A stretch of DNA of 64,000 bases from JACCTU01 sp963700495 (GCA_963700495.1 CAVOXT010000001.1:744001-808000); one strand, 5' to 3'. Shown: positions 31,081 through 39,570, counted from the first letter of the stretch. Translations and numbers: made by a program. Notes: generated by a model not told the origin, from the sequence alone.

Positions 31081-31297
31081 GCTCGCCTTCCCTTTGGGCG
31101 CGTACTGTTGCGCCGCTAACCAGGGCATCGGCCAGGGTGCCTAGGCGGGTGAACAAAACGACCGATTTCGGCAGGAAGTTCCCCCTTTCGGGTGAGCCTC
31201 CGGTGCACATGCGAGGCGGGGAGCGGTTTCGCTCTCCCAGAGCCTCAGTCTCAACTCGAGCGTTAGCTCTTCACCTCGAGCACGAGGTTGGCGGTCG
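31081..31297 (-). promoter_or_regulatory. 5' region of the giant gene; possible structured leader
   Basis: About 217 bases separate the peptidase-like gene stop from the TTG start. AGGGAAGG (31093-31086) is a good ribosome-binding site for TTG at 31080. On the minus strand, GAGGCTCTGGGAG...CTCCCCGCCTC can fold into a bulged hairpin, and ACCGGAGG...AAATCGGT brackets a second. I could not match it to any riboswitch class I know. The alternative ATG at 31128 would place part of it in coding sequence. Confidence 0.35.
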
Positions 31298-32476
31298 CTA
31301 GCGGGCGATTGCGCGCGCGAGCGAGGCGGCCTGCGCGGCCGAAGGGCCGACGACGAGCGCCGTACGACTCCCCGACTGCACGAACGCAATTCCGTCGGCA
31401 AGCGACCAGCACGCGTCGGCTTCGCAGGCGACCGTCGCCGGCTGTCCCGGCACGTCTGCGTCCCAGGCCTCGTTCACGAATGTGACCACCGCTTCGCGCC
31501 ACTCGAGCGCATCGCCTTCCGTGTCCCAGTCGAGCGCGACCGCAACGGACTCGCCGCCGACGGCGTCCTGATAGAGGGCCGTGCGTCCGCCGCCCCAGCC
31601 TTCGCCTGCGTGGTCGAGGCGCGGCACCTGGTAGATCGCCAGCAGCGCGCGTACGTCCAGCTCGCCAAACGAGTCGGAGTGGACGAGCGCCATCGCGCCC
31701 GCGGTCTGGGGCAGGGCGACGGTCGTCGCGCCCTCGCGGGCGAGGAACGCATCAACGTGGAAGATCTGCTCGCTCGTCGTCGGGAAGCGGCGCACCGAGG
31801 CGTTGACGGCTGCGTTTCCGCCGAGATTCTTCAGCGTGGCGGCGAAGCGAAGACCGGTGCTGTACGCGAACTCGGCCTCCAGCCCGAGGAAGAGCGTGAT
31901 GCGCGATCCGCCGTGCGACTGGATTGTGCGCGCTGTCTGCGCCGCGACGATCGAGTCCGTGAAGAGCGTCGCCGAGCCCTGGACCGCAGCGTTCGCAGCG
32001 AGGCCCGCGTCGCGCTTGGTGCGCCGCAGCGCGGCGAGTCTGCGCAGGTCGAAGCTCTGGTCTTGGAGTGCGTGGACGAGCTCGTACAGGACGGCTTGCC
32101 GGACCGACGTCCCGCGTCTGACAAACACAGTGCGCGACACCGGGTCGTACAGGCTTCGTACACCGCGCACGTACGTCCTGACGAGGACCGGACGGAGTCG
32201 TTCGTTCGCGCGCAACATCCCGAGGTGCCGGTACAAGGTCTCGTCGTAGGCTTGCTGCGACCGCGGATAGTCGCGGTCGAGGATCTGCAGCGCCAGGGCC
32301 TCGATCGTCACTCCGCTCAGCGTTGCGACGGTGACCTTGCGCTTCTGCTTCAAGCCGCTGAGCTTCGACGCGATGCGCGTCAGAGCCGGGAGCTCGGGCG
32401 GCGGCGCCGCGCCGGCCGGTGTGACCGCCACCGCGAGCACGACGACGAGCAGGGCTCCAAGCTGTATCCGGCCCAT
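31298..32476 (-). CDS. Exported metallopeptidase-like protein with lost zinc ligands
   Basis: A 392-residue protein with a signal peptide (GALLVVVLAVAVTPAGA). It resembles secreted zincins that carry HEL-HALQDQ-FDL and a downstream EGDA: here these read YELVHALQDQSFDL (Tyr131 for the first His) and AAVQGSATLF (Gln166 for the Glu ligand). With two of three metal ligands replaced it is probably catalytically dead. The C-terminal half holds a WDTEGDALEWREAVVTFVNEAW segment. Start is ATG at 32476, divergent from the mutase gene. Function unknown; binding or scaffolding is a guess. Confidence 0.72.
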   Translation of the reverse strand: MGRIQLGALLVVVLAVAVTPAGAAPPPELPALTRIASKLSGLKQKRKVTVATLSGVTIEALALQILDRDYPRSQQAYDETLYRHLGMLRANERLRPVLVRTYVRGVRSLYDPVSRTVFVRRGTSVRQAVLYELVHALQDQSFDLRRLAALRRTKRDAGLAANAAVQGSATLFTDSIVAAQTARTIQSHGGSRITLFLGLEAEFAYSTGLRFAATLKNLGGNAAVNASVRRFPTTSEQIFHVDAFLAREGATTVALPQTAGAMALVHSDSFGELDVRALLAIYQVPRLDHAGEGWGGGRTALYQDAVGGESVAVALDWDTEGDALEWREAVVTFVNEAWDADVPGQPATVACEADACWSLADGIAFVQSGSRTALVVGPSAAQAASLARAIAR

Positions 32477-32508
32477 AGCGCTCCATCGGCATTTTCGGTT
32501 TGCGTCCG

Positions 32509-32514
32509 TAGAAT
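32509..32514 (+). promoter_or_regulatory. -10 box, methylmalonyl-CoA mutase large-subunit gene
   Basis: TAGAAT ends seven bases before the ATG at 32522, a close match to a -10 consensus and consistent with a leaderless mRNA. Confidence 0.45.
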
Positions 32515-32521
32515 CCCCTTG

Positions 32522-34186
32522 ATGGCGACGACCGAGGATCGCCGCTCCCGCGAGGCGCTCGAGGCCTGGAAGGCGCTGTACGAGGCGACTCCGGAGAGCG
32601 GCGGAAAGCTCTTCTCGACGATCTCGGGCGTCGAGAACGAGCCGCTCTACACCGCCGAGAGCGTCGAAGTCGAGCCCGAGCGCGACCTCGGCTACCCCGG
32701 CGTGTATCCGTTTACGAGGGGCGTCTACCCGTCGATGTATCGCGGGAAACTCTGGACGATGCGGCAGTTCGCCGGCTTCGGCACGGCGGAGGAGACGAAC
32801 GCCCGCTTCCGCTATCTGCTCGATGCCGGCCAGACGGGGCTCTCGACGGCGTTCGACATGCCCACGCTGATGGGCTACGACTCTGATCACGCCCGGTCGC
32901 TCGGCGAGGTCGGCCGCGAGGGCGTCGCGATCGACTCGCTCGAGGACGTGGAGACGCTGTTCGCCGGAATTCCCCTGGGCGAGGTCTCGACGTCGATGAC
33001 GATCAACTCACCGGCGGCGGTCCTGCTCGCGTACTACGCCTGCGTCGGTGAGGAGCAGGGGGTGCCTCGCTCGGAGCTGCGCGGGACGATCCAGACCGAC
33101 ATCCTCAAGGAGTACATCGCGCAGAAGGAGTACATCTTCCCGCCCGAGCCGTCGATGCGGCTCGTGACGGACATGGTCGAGTTTTGCGCGCGGGAGATGC
33201 CGAAGTGGCATCCGATCTCGATCTCGGGCTACCACATCCGCGAGGCCGGCTCGACCGCGGCGCAGGAGCTCGCGTTCACGCTCGCCGACGGGTTCACGTA
33301 CGTCGAGTGGGCGATCGAGCGCGGGCTCGACGTGGACGATTTCGCTCCGCGGCTCTCCTTCTTCTTCAACGCTCATCTCGACTTCTTCGAGGAGATCGCG
33401 AAGTACAGGGCCGCGCGGCGAATCTGGGCGCGGGAGCTCCGTGAGCGCTTCGGGGCGAAGTCGCCGCGGTCGTGGTTGATGCGCTTCCACACGCAGACCG
33501 CGGGCGTGTCGCTGACGGCGCAGCAGCCCGAGGTGAACATCGTGCGGACGGCCCTGGAGGCGATGGCCGCCGTGCTCGGTGGGACGCAGTCGCTTCACAC
33601 GAACTCTTACGACGAGGCGCTCGCTCTGCCGACCGAGGACTCGGTGCGGATCGCGCTGCGAACGCAGCAGGTGATCGCCCACGAGACGGGCGTCGTGAAC
33701 ACGATCGACCCCTTGGGCGGCTCGTACTACGTCGAGCACCTGACGACCGAGCTCGAGCGGCAGGCGTACGAGTACTTCGACCGGATCGAGAAGCTCGGCG
33801 GCGTCGTCGAGGCGATCAAGGAGAACTTCTTCCAGCGCGAGATCGCGGAGGCCTCGTTCCGGTACCAGTCCGAGGTCGAGCGTGGCGAACGAGTCGTCGT
33901 CGGCGTGAACCGCTACGAGCTCGAAGACGAGCCTGCGGTCGAGATCCACAAGGTCGATCCGTCGCTCGAGCAGAAGCAGATCGACCGCGTGCAGGCGTTG
34001 CGCGCCCGTCGCGACTCGCCGGCGGCCGAGCGCGCGTTGGCGTCTCTGAAAGAGGCGTCCGCCCGCGACGACGTCAACCTGATGCCGGTGATCATCGACG
34101 CGGCGCGCGCCTACGTGACGATGGGCGAGATGTGCGAAGCCTGGCGAGAGGTCTGGGGCATCTGGCGCGAAACGCCGGTCTTCTAA
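32522..34186 (+). CDS. Methylmalonyl-CoA mutase, large (catalytic) subunit
   Basis: Isomerises methylmalonyl-CoA to succinyl-CoA with adenosylcobalamin. The 554-residue protein is the TIM-barrel part only: PFTRGVYPSMYRGKLWTMRQFAGF near the N-terminus binds substrate, then GQTGLSTAFDMPTLMGYDSDH, TSMTINSPA, SISGYHIREAGS and GGTQSLHTNSYDEA. It lacks the B12 domain, which is encoded separately at 35708, as in archaeal-type split mutases. The Tyr in VYPSMYRG favours methylmalonyl- over isobutyryl-CoA mutase; relatives of other specificity are hard to exclude. ATG at 32522. The adenosyltransferase at 10925 supplies the cofactor. Confidence 0.92.
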   Translation: MATTEDRRSREALEAWKALYEATPESGGKLFSTISGVENEPLYTAESVEVEPERDLGYPGVYPFTRGVYPSMYRGKLWTMRQFAGFGTAEETNARFRYLLDAGQTGLSTAFDMPTLMGYDSDHARSLGEVGREGVAIDSLEDVETLFAGIPLGEVSTSMTINSPAAVLLAYYACVGEEQGVPRSELRGTIQTDILKEYIAQKEYIFPPEPSMRLVTDMVEFCAREMPKWHPISISGYHIREAGSTAAQELAFTLADGFTYVEWAIERGLDVDDFAPRLSFFFNAHLDFFEEIAKYRAARRIWARELRERFGAKSPRSWLMRFHTQTAGVSLTAQQPEVNIVRTALEAMAAVLGGTQSLHTNSYDEALALPTEDSVRIALRTQQVIAHETGVVNTIDPLGGSYYVEHLTTELERQAYEYFDRIEKLGGVVEAIKENFFQREIAEASFRYQSEVERGERVVVGVNRYELEDEPAVEIHKVDPSLEQKQIDRVQALRARRDSPAAERALASLKEASARDDVNLMPVIIDAARAYVTMGEMCEAWREVWGIWRETPVF

Positions 34187-34207
34187 GACCTGCCCCTTCG
34201 AGACGTC

Positions 34208-34263
34208 GAGACCATCTGGGATCAGACCCCAAATTGAGACCATCTGGGGTCAGACCCCAAATT
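34208..34263. repeat. Two tandem 28-bp REP-like units upstream of the transposase gene
   Basis: Two direct copies (34208-34235, 34236-34263) each contain the palindrome GGGGTCAGACCCC followed by AAATT; the first has GGGATCAGACCCC. A third palindrome lies at the 3' end of the transposase gene. Such palindromes flank REP-associated tyrosine transposases and are their likely substrate. Confidence 0.8.
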
Positions 34264-34335
34264 GCGTCAACCGCGAGAGCGTGACAATCGTGCAACGACT
34301 CGTCCACGGAAGCGGTGGACCGCGACGCTTAGTCC

Positions 34336-34341
34336 TATCGT
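34336..34341 (+). promoter_or_regulatory. -10-like box, transposase gene
   Basis: TATCGT ends six bases before the GTG at 34348, consistent with a leaderless transcript. No clear -35. Confidence 0.3.
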
Positions 34342-34347
34342 CGAGAT

Positions 34348-34959
34348 GTGCCGCGTCCCCCTCGCATCACCGCACCGGACACGCTCTACCACGTCTGGGT
34401 GCGCGCGACCCGTGCGACCGGGGGCGGCGTCATGTTCATCGACAACGACGATCGACAGCGGCTGCTTCGGACTCTCGCGTTCACGTGCGAACGTCACGGC
34501 TGGCTGATCCGCGCATACGCGCAGCTCTGTACGCACCACCACTTGCTCGTCTGGACACCGGAGGACAACCTGTCGAGCGGAATGCAGCTGCTCAGCGGTG
34601 TCTACGCGCAGACGTTCAATGCTGAGCGCCGCCGCTTCGGGCATCTCGTTTCGAGCCGGTTCTCGTCGAAGATCGTCGAGACTGAGGCGTATGCGAAAGA
34701 GCTCTGCCGGTACATCGTGCTGAACCCGGTGCGCGCCGGCCTCTGCAAACGCCCGGAGGAGTGGGTCTGGAGCAGTTACCGAGCGACGGTGGGACTTGCG
34801 GCAACTCCGGCCCACCTCGAGACGTCGTGGGTGCGGCGGTTGTTCGGCGACCACCCGTTGAGCGACGGTGACAACTTTCGGCTGTTCGTCGACGCCGGGC
34901 TCGAGCTCGACGCGAACGGTTTGGGGTCAGACCCCGAATCTCCCTGGTGGCGCGCCTAG
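34348..34959 (+). CDS. REP-associated tyrosine transposase (RAYT, Y1/HUH family)
   Basis: A 203-residue single-strand DNA transposase related to IS200/IS605. DTLYHVWVRATRATGG and IDNDDRQRLLRTL open the domain. The HUH motif appears as THHHLLVW, and the catalytic Tyr is expected in AKELCRYIVLNPVRAGLC. WVWSSYRA follows, as in RAYTs. It is bracketed by GGGGTCAGACCCC palindromes upstream (34208-34263) and within its last codons (34923-34935), the arrangement expected of a RAYT with its REPs. Start is GTG at 34348. Its 3' end overlaps the convergent MBL gene by four bases. It appears intact. Confidence 0.9.
   Translation: MPRPPRITAPDTLYHVWVRATRATGGGVMFIDNDDRQRLLRTLAFTCERHGWLIRAYAQLCTHHHLLVWTPEDNLSSGMQLLSGVYAQTFNAERRRFGHLVSSRFSSKIVETEAYAKELCRYIVLNPVRAGLCKRPEEWVWSSYRATVGLAATPAHLETSWVRRLFGDHPLSDGDNFRLFVDAGLELDANGLGSDPESPWWRA
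34923..34935. repeat. REP palindrome inside the 3' end of the transposase gene
   Basis: GGGGTCAGACCCC, identical to the second upstream unit, is read in frame as part of the transposase C-terminus (GLGSDPES). Confidence 0.8.
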
Positions 34960-35693
34960 ACCTCGAGCTCCATGCCGTCGCGCGCCTGCTCGAAGCGCTC
35001 GTCGAGCGGTCGCTCGCTCGGGCGGTGGGTGAGCAAGAGTCGCTTCGCCCCCGCCGCGCGGAACGCGCTCTCCGCCTCGCCCGGCTCCAGATGCCCGCGC
35101 GGCCGCCCCTCCTTCTCACCCGTGCCGTCAACGAGCGTCGCCTCGCAGACGAAGAGATCCGCGTCGCGCGCGAGCTCTGTCAACCCCTCGTCGGGACCAC
35201 TGTCGCCGGAGTACGCGAGCACCGTGCCGTTGACCGCGACACGAAAGCCGTAGGCGTCAAGCTCGTAGTGCAGCACCTTCACCGGCGTGATCTCCATCCC
35301 CGCCGTGACGAAGGGCTTACTGCGTTCGAACTCGTGCACCACGAACGCCTGCTCGAACATCCTGGCCTGCCCGAGCCGCGAACCGAGCTCGGACAGAAGC
35401 TGTCGCCCGTCGGGCGGAAGCCACAACTCGGGCGCGTCGAGGTCGCGCGCAGGCCCGAACTGGGCGCCCCAGACCCACGGCACCAGATCGCCCCAGTGGT
35501 CGAGATGGAAGTGCGTGATCGCGATCGCGTCGACGCGCGGCCAGTTCTCCCACTGACGCAACCGAGCAAGCACGCCCGGCCCGCAGTCGAGCAGCACACG
35601 CCTTCCCGCGTCCTCGACGAGATAGCCCGACTGCGCTCCGCCCGGGTTCGGCCAGGCGGGCGAGCACCCCACGACCCTCAGCTTCACCTCCAT
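34956..35693 (-). CDS. MBL-fold metallohydrolase (RNase Z-like/beta-lactamase superfamily)
   Basis: A 245-residue metallo-beta-lactamase-fold hydrolase. Zinc motifs: THFHLDHWGD (HxHxDH), later AYSGDSGPDEGL (Asp) and the C-terminal LLLTHRPSE (His). The opening VGCSPAWPNPGGAQSGYLVE resembles the RNase Z/ElaC-like subgroup, but no tRNase exosite is recognisable, so the substrate is uncertain. ATG at 35693, divergent from the B12-binding subunit gene 14 bases away, and convergent with the transposase gene. Confidence 0.85.
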   Translation of the reverse strand: MEVKLRVVGCSPAWPNPGGAQSGYLVEDAGRRVLLDCGPGVLARLRQWENWPRVDAIAITHFHLDHWGDLVPWVWGAQFGPARDLDAPELWLPPDGRQLLSELGSRLGQARMFEQAFVVHEFERSKPFVTAGMEITPVKVLHYELDAYGFRVAVNGTVLAYSGDSGPDEGLTELARDADLFVCEATLVDGTGEKEGRPRGHLEPGEAESAFRAAGAKRLLLTHRPSERPLDERFEQARDGMELEV

Positions 35694-35698
35694 ATACT
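35693..35698 (+). promoter_or_regulatory. -10-like box, B12-binding subunit gene
   Basis: TATACT ends nine bases before the GTG at 35708 and would give a leaderless or nearly leaderless mRNA. It overlaps the start codon of the divergent MBL gene. Confidence 0.4.
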
Positions 35699-35707
35699 TG
35701 CGCAGCC

Positions 35708-36103
35708 GTGGCTAGGAAGATCCGCGTGGTGATCGCCAAGCCCGGTCTCGACGGGCACGACCGCGGCGCCAAGATCATCGCGCGCGCCCTCCGCGATGCG
35801 GGAATGGAGGTCATCTACACCGGCCTGCATCAGACGCCCGAGCAGATCGTGGAGACGGCGATCCAGGAGGATGCAGACGCCGTCGGGATCTCCATCCTGA
35901 GCGGCGCGCACATGACCCTGGTGCCCAAGATCGTCGAAGGTCTCCGCGCGCAGGGCGCCGAGGACGTTCTCGTCGTCGTCGGCGGGACGATCCCGACCGA
36001 CGATGCCGCCGAGCTGAAGGCGAGAGGAGTCGCCGAGGTGTTCACCCCAGGCGCGCACACGAGCGAGATCGTCGACTTCCTGCGGGCTCGAGTCGCAGCG
36101 TGA
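35708..36103 (+). CDS. Methylmalonyl-CoA mutase, small cobalamin-binding subunit
   Basis: A 131-residue free-standing B12-binding domain. The base-off/His-on motif is present: KPGLDGHDRGAK (DxHxxG, with His as lower cobalt ligand), then ISILSGAH and VVVGGTIP. It pairs with the large subunit at 32522 to form the holoenzyme. The two genes are separated here by the transposase and MBL genes. GTG at 35708. Its stop overlaps the enoyl-CoA hydratase GTG start (GTGA), coupling the two. Confidence 0.93.
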   Translation: MARKIRVVIAKPGLDGHDRGAKIIARALRDAGMEVIYTGLHQTPEQIVETAIQEDADAVGISILSGAHMTLVPKIVEGLRAQGAEDVLVVVGGTIPTDDAAELKARGVAEVFTPGAHTSEIVDFLRARVAA

Positions 36104-36873
36104 GCATCGCGGTCGAGCGCGACGCCGCGGTCGCGGTCGTCACCGTCGACCGTCCGCAGGCCATGAACGCGCTCGACGTCGCGACGCTGAGCGAGCTGCG
36201 CGACCGCCTACGCGAGCTCGAAGAAGATGCCGACGTTCGCGTCATCGTCCTCACCGGCGCAGGCGATCGTGCCTTCATCGCCGGTGCAGACATCAAGTAC
36301 ATGAGCGGGCTCGGCGTCGAGGAGGCCAAGGCCTGGGGCGCGCTCGGTCACGACGTCGCCCGCATCCTCGAGACGATGCCGCAACCGGCGCTCGCGGCGA
36401 TCAACGGCTTCGCCCTCGGCGGTGGCTGCGAGCTCGCGCTCGCGTGCGACATCCGGTACGCCTCGACCAATGCGAAGCTCGGCCAGCCCGAGATCAACCT
36501 CGGGATCATCCCGGGCTGGGGCGGCACCCAGCGCCTCGCGCGCGCGACGACGATCGGCTTCGCAAAGGAGCTGATCCTCACCGGTCGCATGGTCGACGCT
36601 GCGGAGGCCGAACGCCGCGGCCTCGTCAACGCGGTCTTCGAGCCAGGCGAGCTGATGCCGAAGACGCTCGAGCTCGCGCACTCCATCGCCGCGCACAGCC
36701 CGATTGCGCTCGCTGCCGCGAAGGCTGCCGCGAACCGCGCACTTCAGGGCGAGCACTCCGACAATCTCTCGTCGGAAGCAGAACGTTTCGCAGAGCTGTT
36801 CGCGAGCGAGGACGCGAAGGAAGGGCTCAACGCGTTCGTCGAGAAGCGCGAGCCTCGCTTCGTCGGCCGCTAG
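36100..36873 (+). CDS. Enoyl-CoA hydratase/isomerase
   Basis: A 257-residue crotonase-fold enzyme hydrating trans-2-enoyl-CoA in beta-oxidation. Oxyanion-hole and active-site segments are present: AFIAGADIKYM, INGFALGGGCELALACDIRYAS and GQPEINLGIIPGWGGTQRLAR, with Glu residues in GGGCELAL and GQPEINLG in the usual catalytic places. GTG at 36100 overlaps the upstream stop by four bases, so it is coupled to the B12-binding subunit gene. Related crotonases share the fold, so the exact reaction is inferred. Confidence 0.92.
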   Translation: MSIAVERDAAVAVVTVDRPQAMNALDVATLSELRDRLRELEEDADVRVIVLTGAGDRAFIAGADIKYMSGLGVEEAKAWGALGHDVARILETMPQPALAAINGFALGGGCELALACDIRYASTNAKLGQPEINLGIIPGWGGTQRLARATTIGFAKELILTGRMVDAAEAERRGLVNAVFEPGELMPKTLELAHSIAAHSPIALAAAKAAANRALQGEHSDNLSSEAERFAELFASEDAKEGLNAFVEKREPRFVGR

Positions 36874-36877
36874 GTCG

Positions 36878-37765
36878 TCACCGGCTGAGGACGACACGCT
36901 CGCCGACCAACGCGCCGGGCGCGCCGAGCTTCTCCTCGATCGAGCTTCCGGTCGGTGAGGTCGTCACGACGATCGGCTGCGCGGCGACGACGTTGCCGAG
37001 GCGGGCGACCGTGAGCTTCGTTCCGTCGAGCTGCTCGACCACGGCGTCCGGCGGCAGCTCCACCTCGAGCGTCCGGTTGAGCTTGGCGATCGTCGGGCCC
37101 TTCGGCAGGATCCTCAGCGACGCGACCTTCATGATCAGCCGTCCGCCGGCGACAGTCGTCAGCGTGCCCTTCAGCGAGAGTTGCACGCTCGTCTCCGTCC
37201 GTGCGCTCCAGAGAAGCTTGCGGGCCTTCTTCAGATGCTTGAAGGGGCTCACCGCAGCGCCATCGCCCGGGTGAACCTCGAAGTGCAGATGTGATGCGCC
37301 GCCGTCGGCGTCTCCCGAATCACCCACGTACGCGATCCACTCGCCCGCCTCGACGTGCTGCCCCGACTTGAGCCCTGGCGCGTACGCCACACCTACTGAG
37401 CACGCGATCCCGCGGTTGTCGTTCTTCGCCGTGAGATCGTTGTTCAGGTGGATGTACTGATACGTCGTGCCGCTGTCGCCGTAGAGGTAGAGCATGCAGC
37501 CTGCGCGTGCAGACGTCGTCCAGAACTTGACCGTCCCCGACTCCGCCGCGACCGCAAGCGCCCGCTTCGGGGCCATCAGGTCGTTGCCCTGATGCTTGCC
37601 GTTTCCGCGTGGAGCACCGAAGTCGTTGGTGTACGACACCGGTCCGACGACCGGGAAGACGAGGCGCGGTACCGGCTTCGTCGCAGCCGTAGCGAGACCT
37701 GTCGTCAGCAGGCCCAGCAGGGCGAGGAGAAGCAGTCCTCGGGCTGTCGTCCGGTGGCGTTTCAT
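36878..37765 (-). CDS. Secreted M23 family metallopeptidase
   Basis: A 295-residue exported protein with signal peptide (RGLLLLALLGLLTTGLATAA). The LytM-type zinc motifs are intact: GKHQGNDLMAP (HxxxD) and SHLHFEVHPGD (HxH), with GDSGTTYQYIHLNND and VEAGEWIAYVGDSG between. It likely cleaves peptidoglycan cross-bridges or acts in envelope remodelling. The C-terminal ~100 residues form an extra beta-rich domain (SVQLSLKGTL...VELPPDAVV) of unknown role. It is convergent with enoyl-CoA hydratase and divergent from etfB. Confidence 0.9.
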   Translation of the reverse strand: MKRHRTTARGLLLLALLGLLTTGLATAATKPVPRLVFPVVGPVSYTNDFGAPRGNGKHQGNDLMAPKRALAVAAESGTVKFWTTSARAGCMLYLYGDSGTTYQYIHLNNDLTAKNDNRGIACSVGVAYAPGLKSGQHVEAGEWIAYVGDSGDADGGASHLHFEVHPGDGAAVSPFKHLKKARKLLWSARTETSVQLSLKGTLTTVAGGRLIMKVASLRILPKGPTIAKLNRTLEVELPPDAVVEQLDGTKLTVARLGNVVAAQPIVVTTSPTGSSIEEKLGAPGALVGERVVLSR

Positions 37766-37839
37766 GAGCTCCGGTTCGCGCTCGAAGGGCGGGAGGCTAA
37801 CACGATCCGAGACTGCGCCTTGGCTTCGGGGCTGAGGGA

Positions 37840-37845
37840 TAGAGT
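37840..37845 (+). promoter_or_regulatory. -10-like box, etf operon
   Basis: TAGAGT ends nine bases before the etfB ATG at 37855. No convincing -35. It would drive etfB, etfA, the ETF:quinone oxidoreductase gene and the small membrane-protein gene, which are linked by 4-base overlaps. Confidence 0.35.
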
Positions 37846-37854
37846 CCTCGCCCG

Positions 37855-38610
37855 ATGAAGATCGCCGTCTGCGTGAAACAGGTTCCCGAGGGCAATAGGC
37901 GCATCGACCCCGTCTCCAAGCGGCTCGATCGCTCGGGCGAGGGAGCGCTCAACGCCTTCGACGCCAACGCGGTCGAGGAAGCCCTGAGGGTGAAGGATGC
38001 CGCAGGCGAAGGGGAGGTCGTCCTCGTCTCGATGGGCCCGGCGAAGGCGGCCGACGCCCTCCGGAAGGCTCTCGCGATGGGCGCAGACCGGGCGGTGCTC
38101 GTCACAGACGAGGCCGCCGCCGGCGCCGACCTCGTCGGCACCAGCCGCGTCCTCGCGGCCGCGCTCGAGCGGGAGAGCCCCGATCTCGTCCTGTTCGGGC
38201 AACAGGCCGCGGACGGGGACGGCGCCGTGCTCTGGGCGGCGGTCGCAGAGCGGCTTCGTCGGCCGGTGATCTCGCAGGTCGCCGAGTTGACGGTCGCCGA
38301 CGGCAAGGCGCGCGGCAAGCGCCAGACCGAGTTCGGCTACGACATGATCGAGGCGCCCCTGCCGGCGGTCGTCGCGGTCTCCGACGCGATCAACGAACCG
38401 CGCTACCCGTCGCTCAAGGGGATCATGGGCGCAAAGTCGAAGCCACAGGAGACGGTGACGCTGGGCGACCTCGGCGTCGAGGCGGGCGCGAAGACGGAGG
38501 TGCTCGCGCTCTCCGATCCGCCGCCGCGCGGCGAGACGCGCAAGATCGAGGACGACGGCAGCGCTGCGGCGCAGGTCGTCGAGTTCTTGGCGGAGCGGAG
38601 GCTGATCTGA
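37855..38610 (+). CDS. etfB: Electron transfer flavoprotein beta subunit
   Basis: A 251-residue AMP-binding subunit of ETF, accepting electrons from acyl-CoA dehydrogenases. MKIAVCVKQVPEG opens the protein; the AMP-binding region has VLVTDEAAAGADLVGTSR and LVLFGQQAADGDGAVLW, and the family signature region RYPSLKGIMGAKSKP is present. It is the first gene of the etfB-etfA-ETF:QO cluster. Its TGA overlaps a CTG proposed as the etfA start. Confidence 0.95.
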   Translation: MKIAVCVKQVPEGNRRIDPVSKRLDRSGEGALNAFDANAVEEALRVKDAAGEGEVVLVSMGPAKAADALRKALAMGADRAVLVTDEAAAGADLVGTSRVLAAALERESPDLVLFGQQAADGDGAVLWAAVAERLRRPVISQVAELTVADGKARGKRQTEFGYDMIEAPLPAVVAVSDAINEPRYPSLKGIMGAKSKPQETVTLGDLGVEAGAKTEVLALSDPPPRGETRKIEDDGSAAAQVVEFLAERRLI

Positions 38611-39570
38611 GCACGCTCGTCTTTCTCGAGCACCACGACGCGGAGCTCCAGAAGGGACCGTTCGGGCGTCCTCTCGAAGGCGGCGCAGCTCGGGGACGGC
38701 GACGTTGCGGGCGTCGTGATCGGGTCCGGCGTCCGCGATCTCGCGGGCGAAGCCGGGAAGTTCGGGGCGGCGAAGGTCTTCGTCGCAGACGACCCGTCAC
38801 TGGAGGCTCCGCTGCCTCAGACGCGTGTCGACGTGCTCGCTTCGCTCGTCCGCGAGCAGGGTTACGACACCGTGTTGTTCGCAGCGTCCGTGCTGGCGGC
38901 GGATGTCGCCGGCGGCCTCGCCGCGCGGCTCGATGCCGGGCTGAACTGGGATCTCGTGGACCTCGTCCGCCAGGACGGGAAGCTCGTCGGCAAGCGGCCG
39001 GCGCTCGGCGACTCCGTCTTCGTCGACGTGGGGTGGACCGGTGAGCCTCGGCTCGGGCTGTTCCGCTCGGGCACCTTCGATCCTGCTGAGACGGGCGGCA
39101 CGGCGGACGTCGAGGACATCAGCGTGCAGTTGGAGGACCACTCGCAGATCGCGACGATGGTCGAGCAGGCGCACGCCGAGAGCGAGGGACCCGACCTGGC
39201 CGAGGCCGACGTGATCGTCGCCGGAGGTCGCGGTCTCGGCGGTCCGGAGAACTTCACGCTGGTCGAAGAGCTTGCGAAGGCGCTCGGCGGCGCGGTCGGC
39301 GCGACGCGCGCGGTCGTCGACGCCGGCTGGTACCCGTACTCGACGCAGATCGGCCAGACCGGCAAGACCGTCGCCCCGAAGCTCTACGTCGCGTGCGGCA
39401 TCTCGGGCGCGATCCAGCACAAGGTCGGGATGCAGAGCTCCGGCACGATCGTCGCGATCAACAAGGATCCGAACGCGCCGATCTTCGACTTCTGCGACCT
39501 CGGCGTCGTCGGCGACGTGCACCAGGTCGTGCCGAAGCTGACCGAGCTCGTACGCCAGCGTCGCTCGTGA
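38607..39570 (+). CDS. etfA: Electron transfer flavoprotein alpha subunit (one-base insertion; CTG start)
   Basis: FAD-carrying ETF subunit. The N-terminal peptide STLVFLEHHDAELQKGPFG is in one frame and VLSKAAQLGDG... in the next; one extra base near 38667 separates them, probably a sequence error. Corrected length is about 320 residues, normal. The C-terminal FAD domain is clear: VIVAGGRGLGGPENF, GATRAVVDAGWYPYSTQIGQTGKTV, LYVACGISGAIQHKVGMQ. The only start preserving the conserved N-terminus is CTG at 38607, overlapping the etfB stop (CTGA) behind GGAGG. The ORF beginning with GTG at 38716 is truncated. Confidence 0.9.

Noticed and set aside
31081..31297. c-di-AMP (ydaO) or c-di-GMP riboswitch upstream of the giant gene
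   Set aside because: Some GGGGGAAC- and GCTAAC-like strings occur, but not in the order or spacing of either consensus, so I only report an unassigned structured leader.
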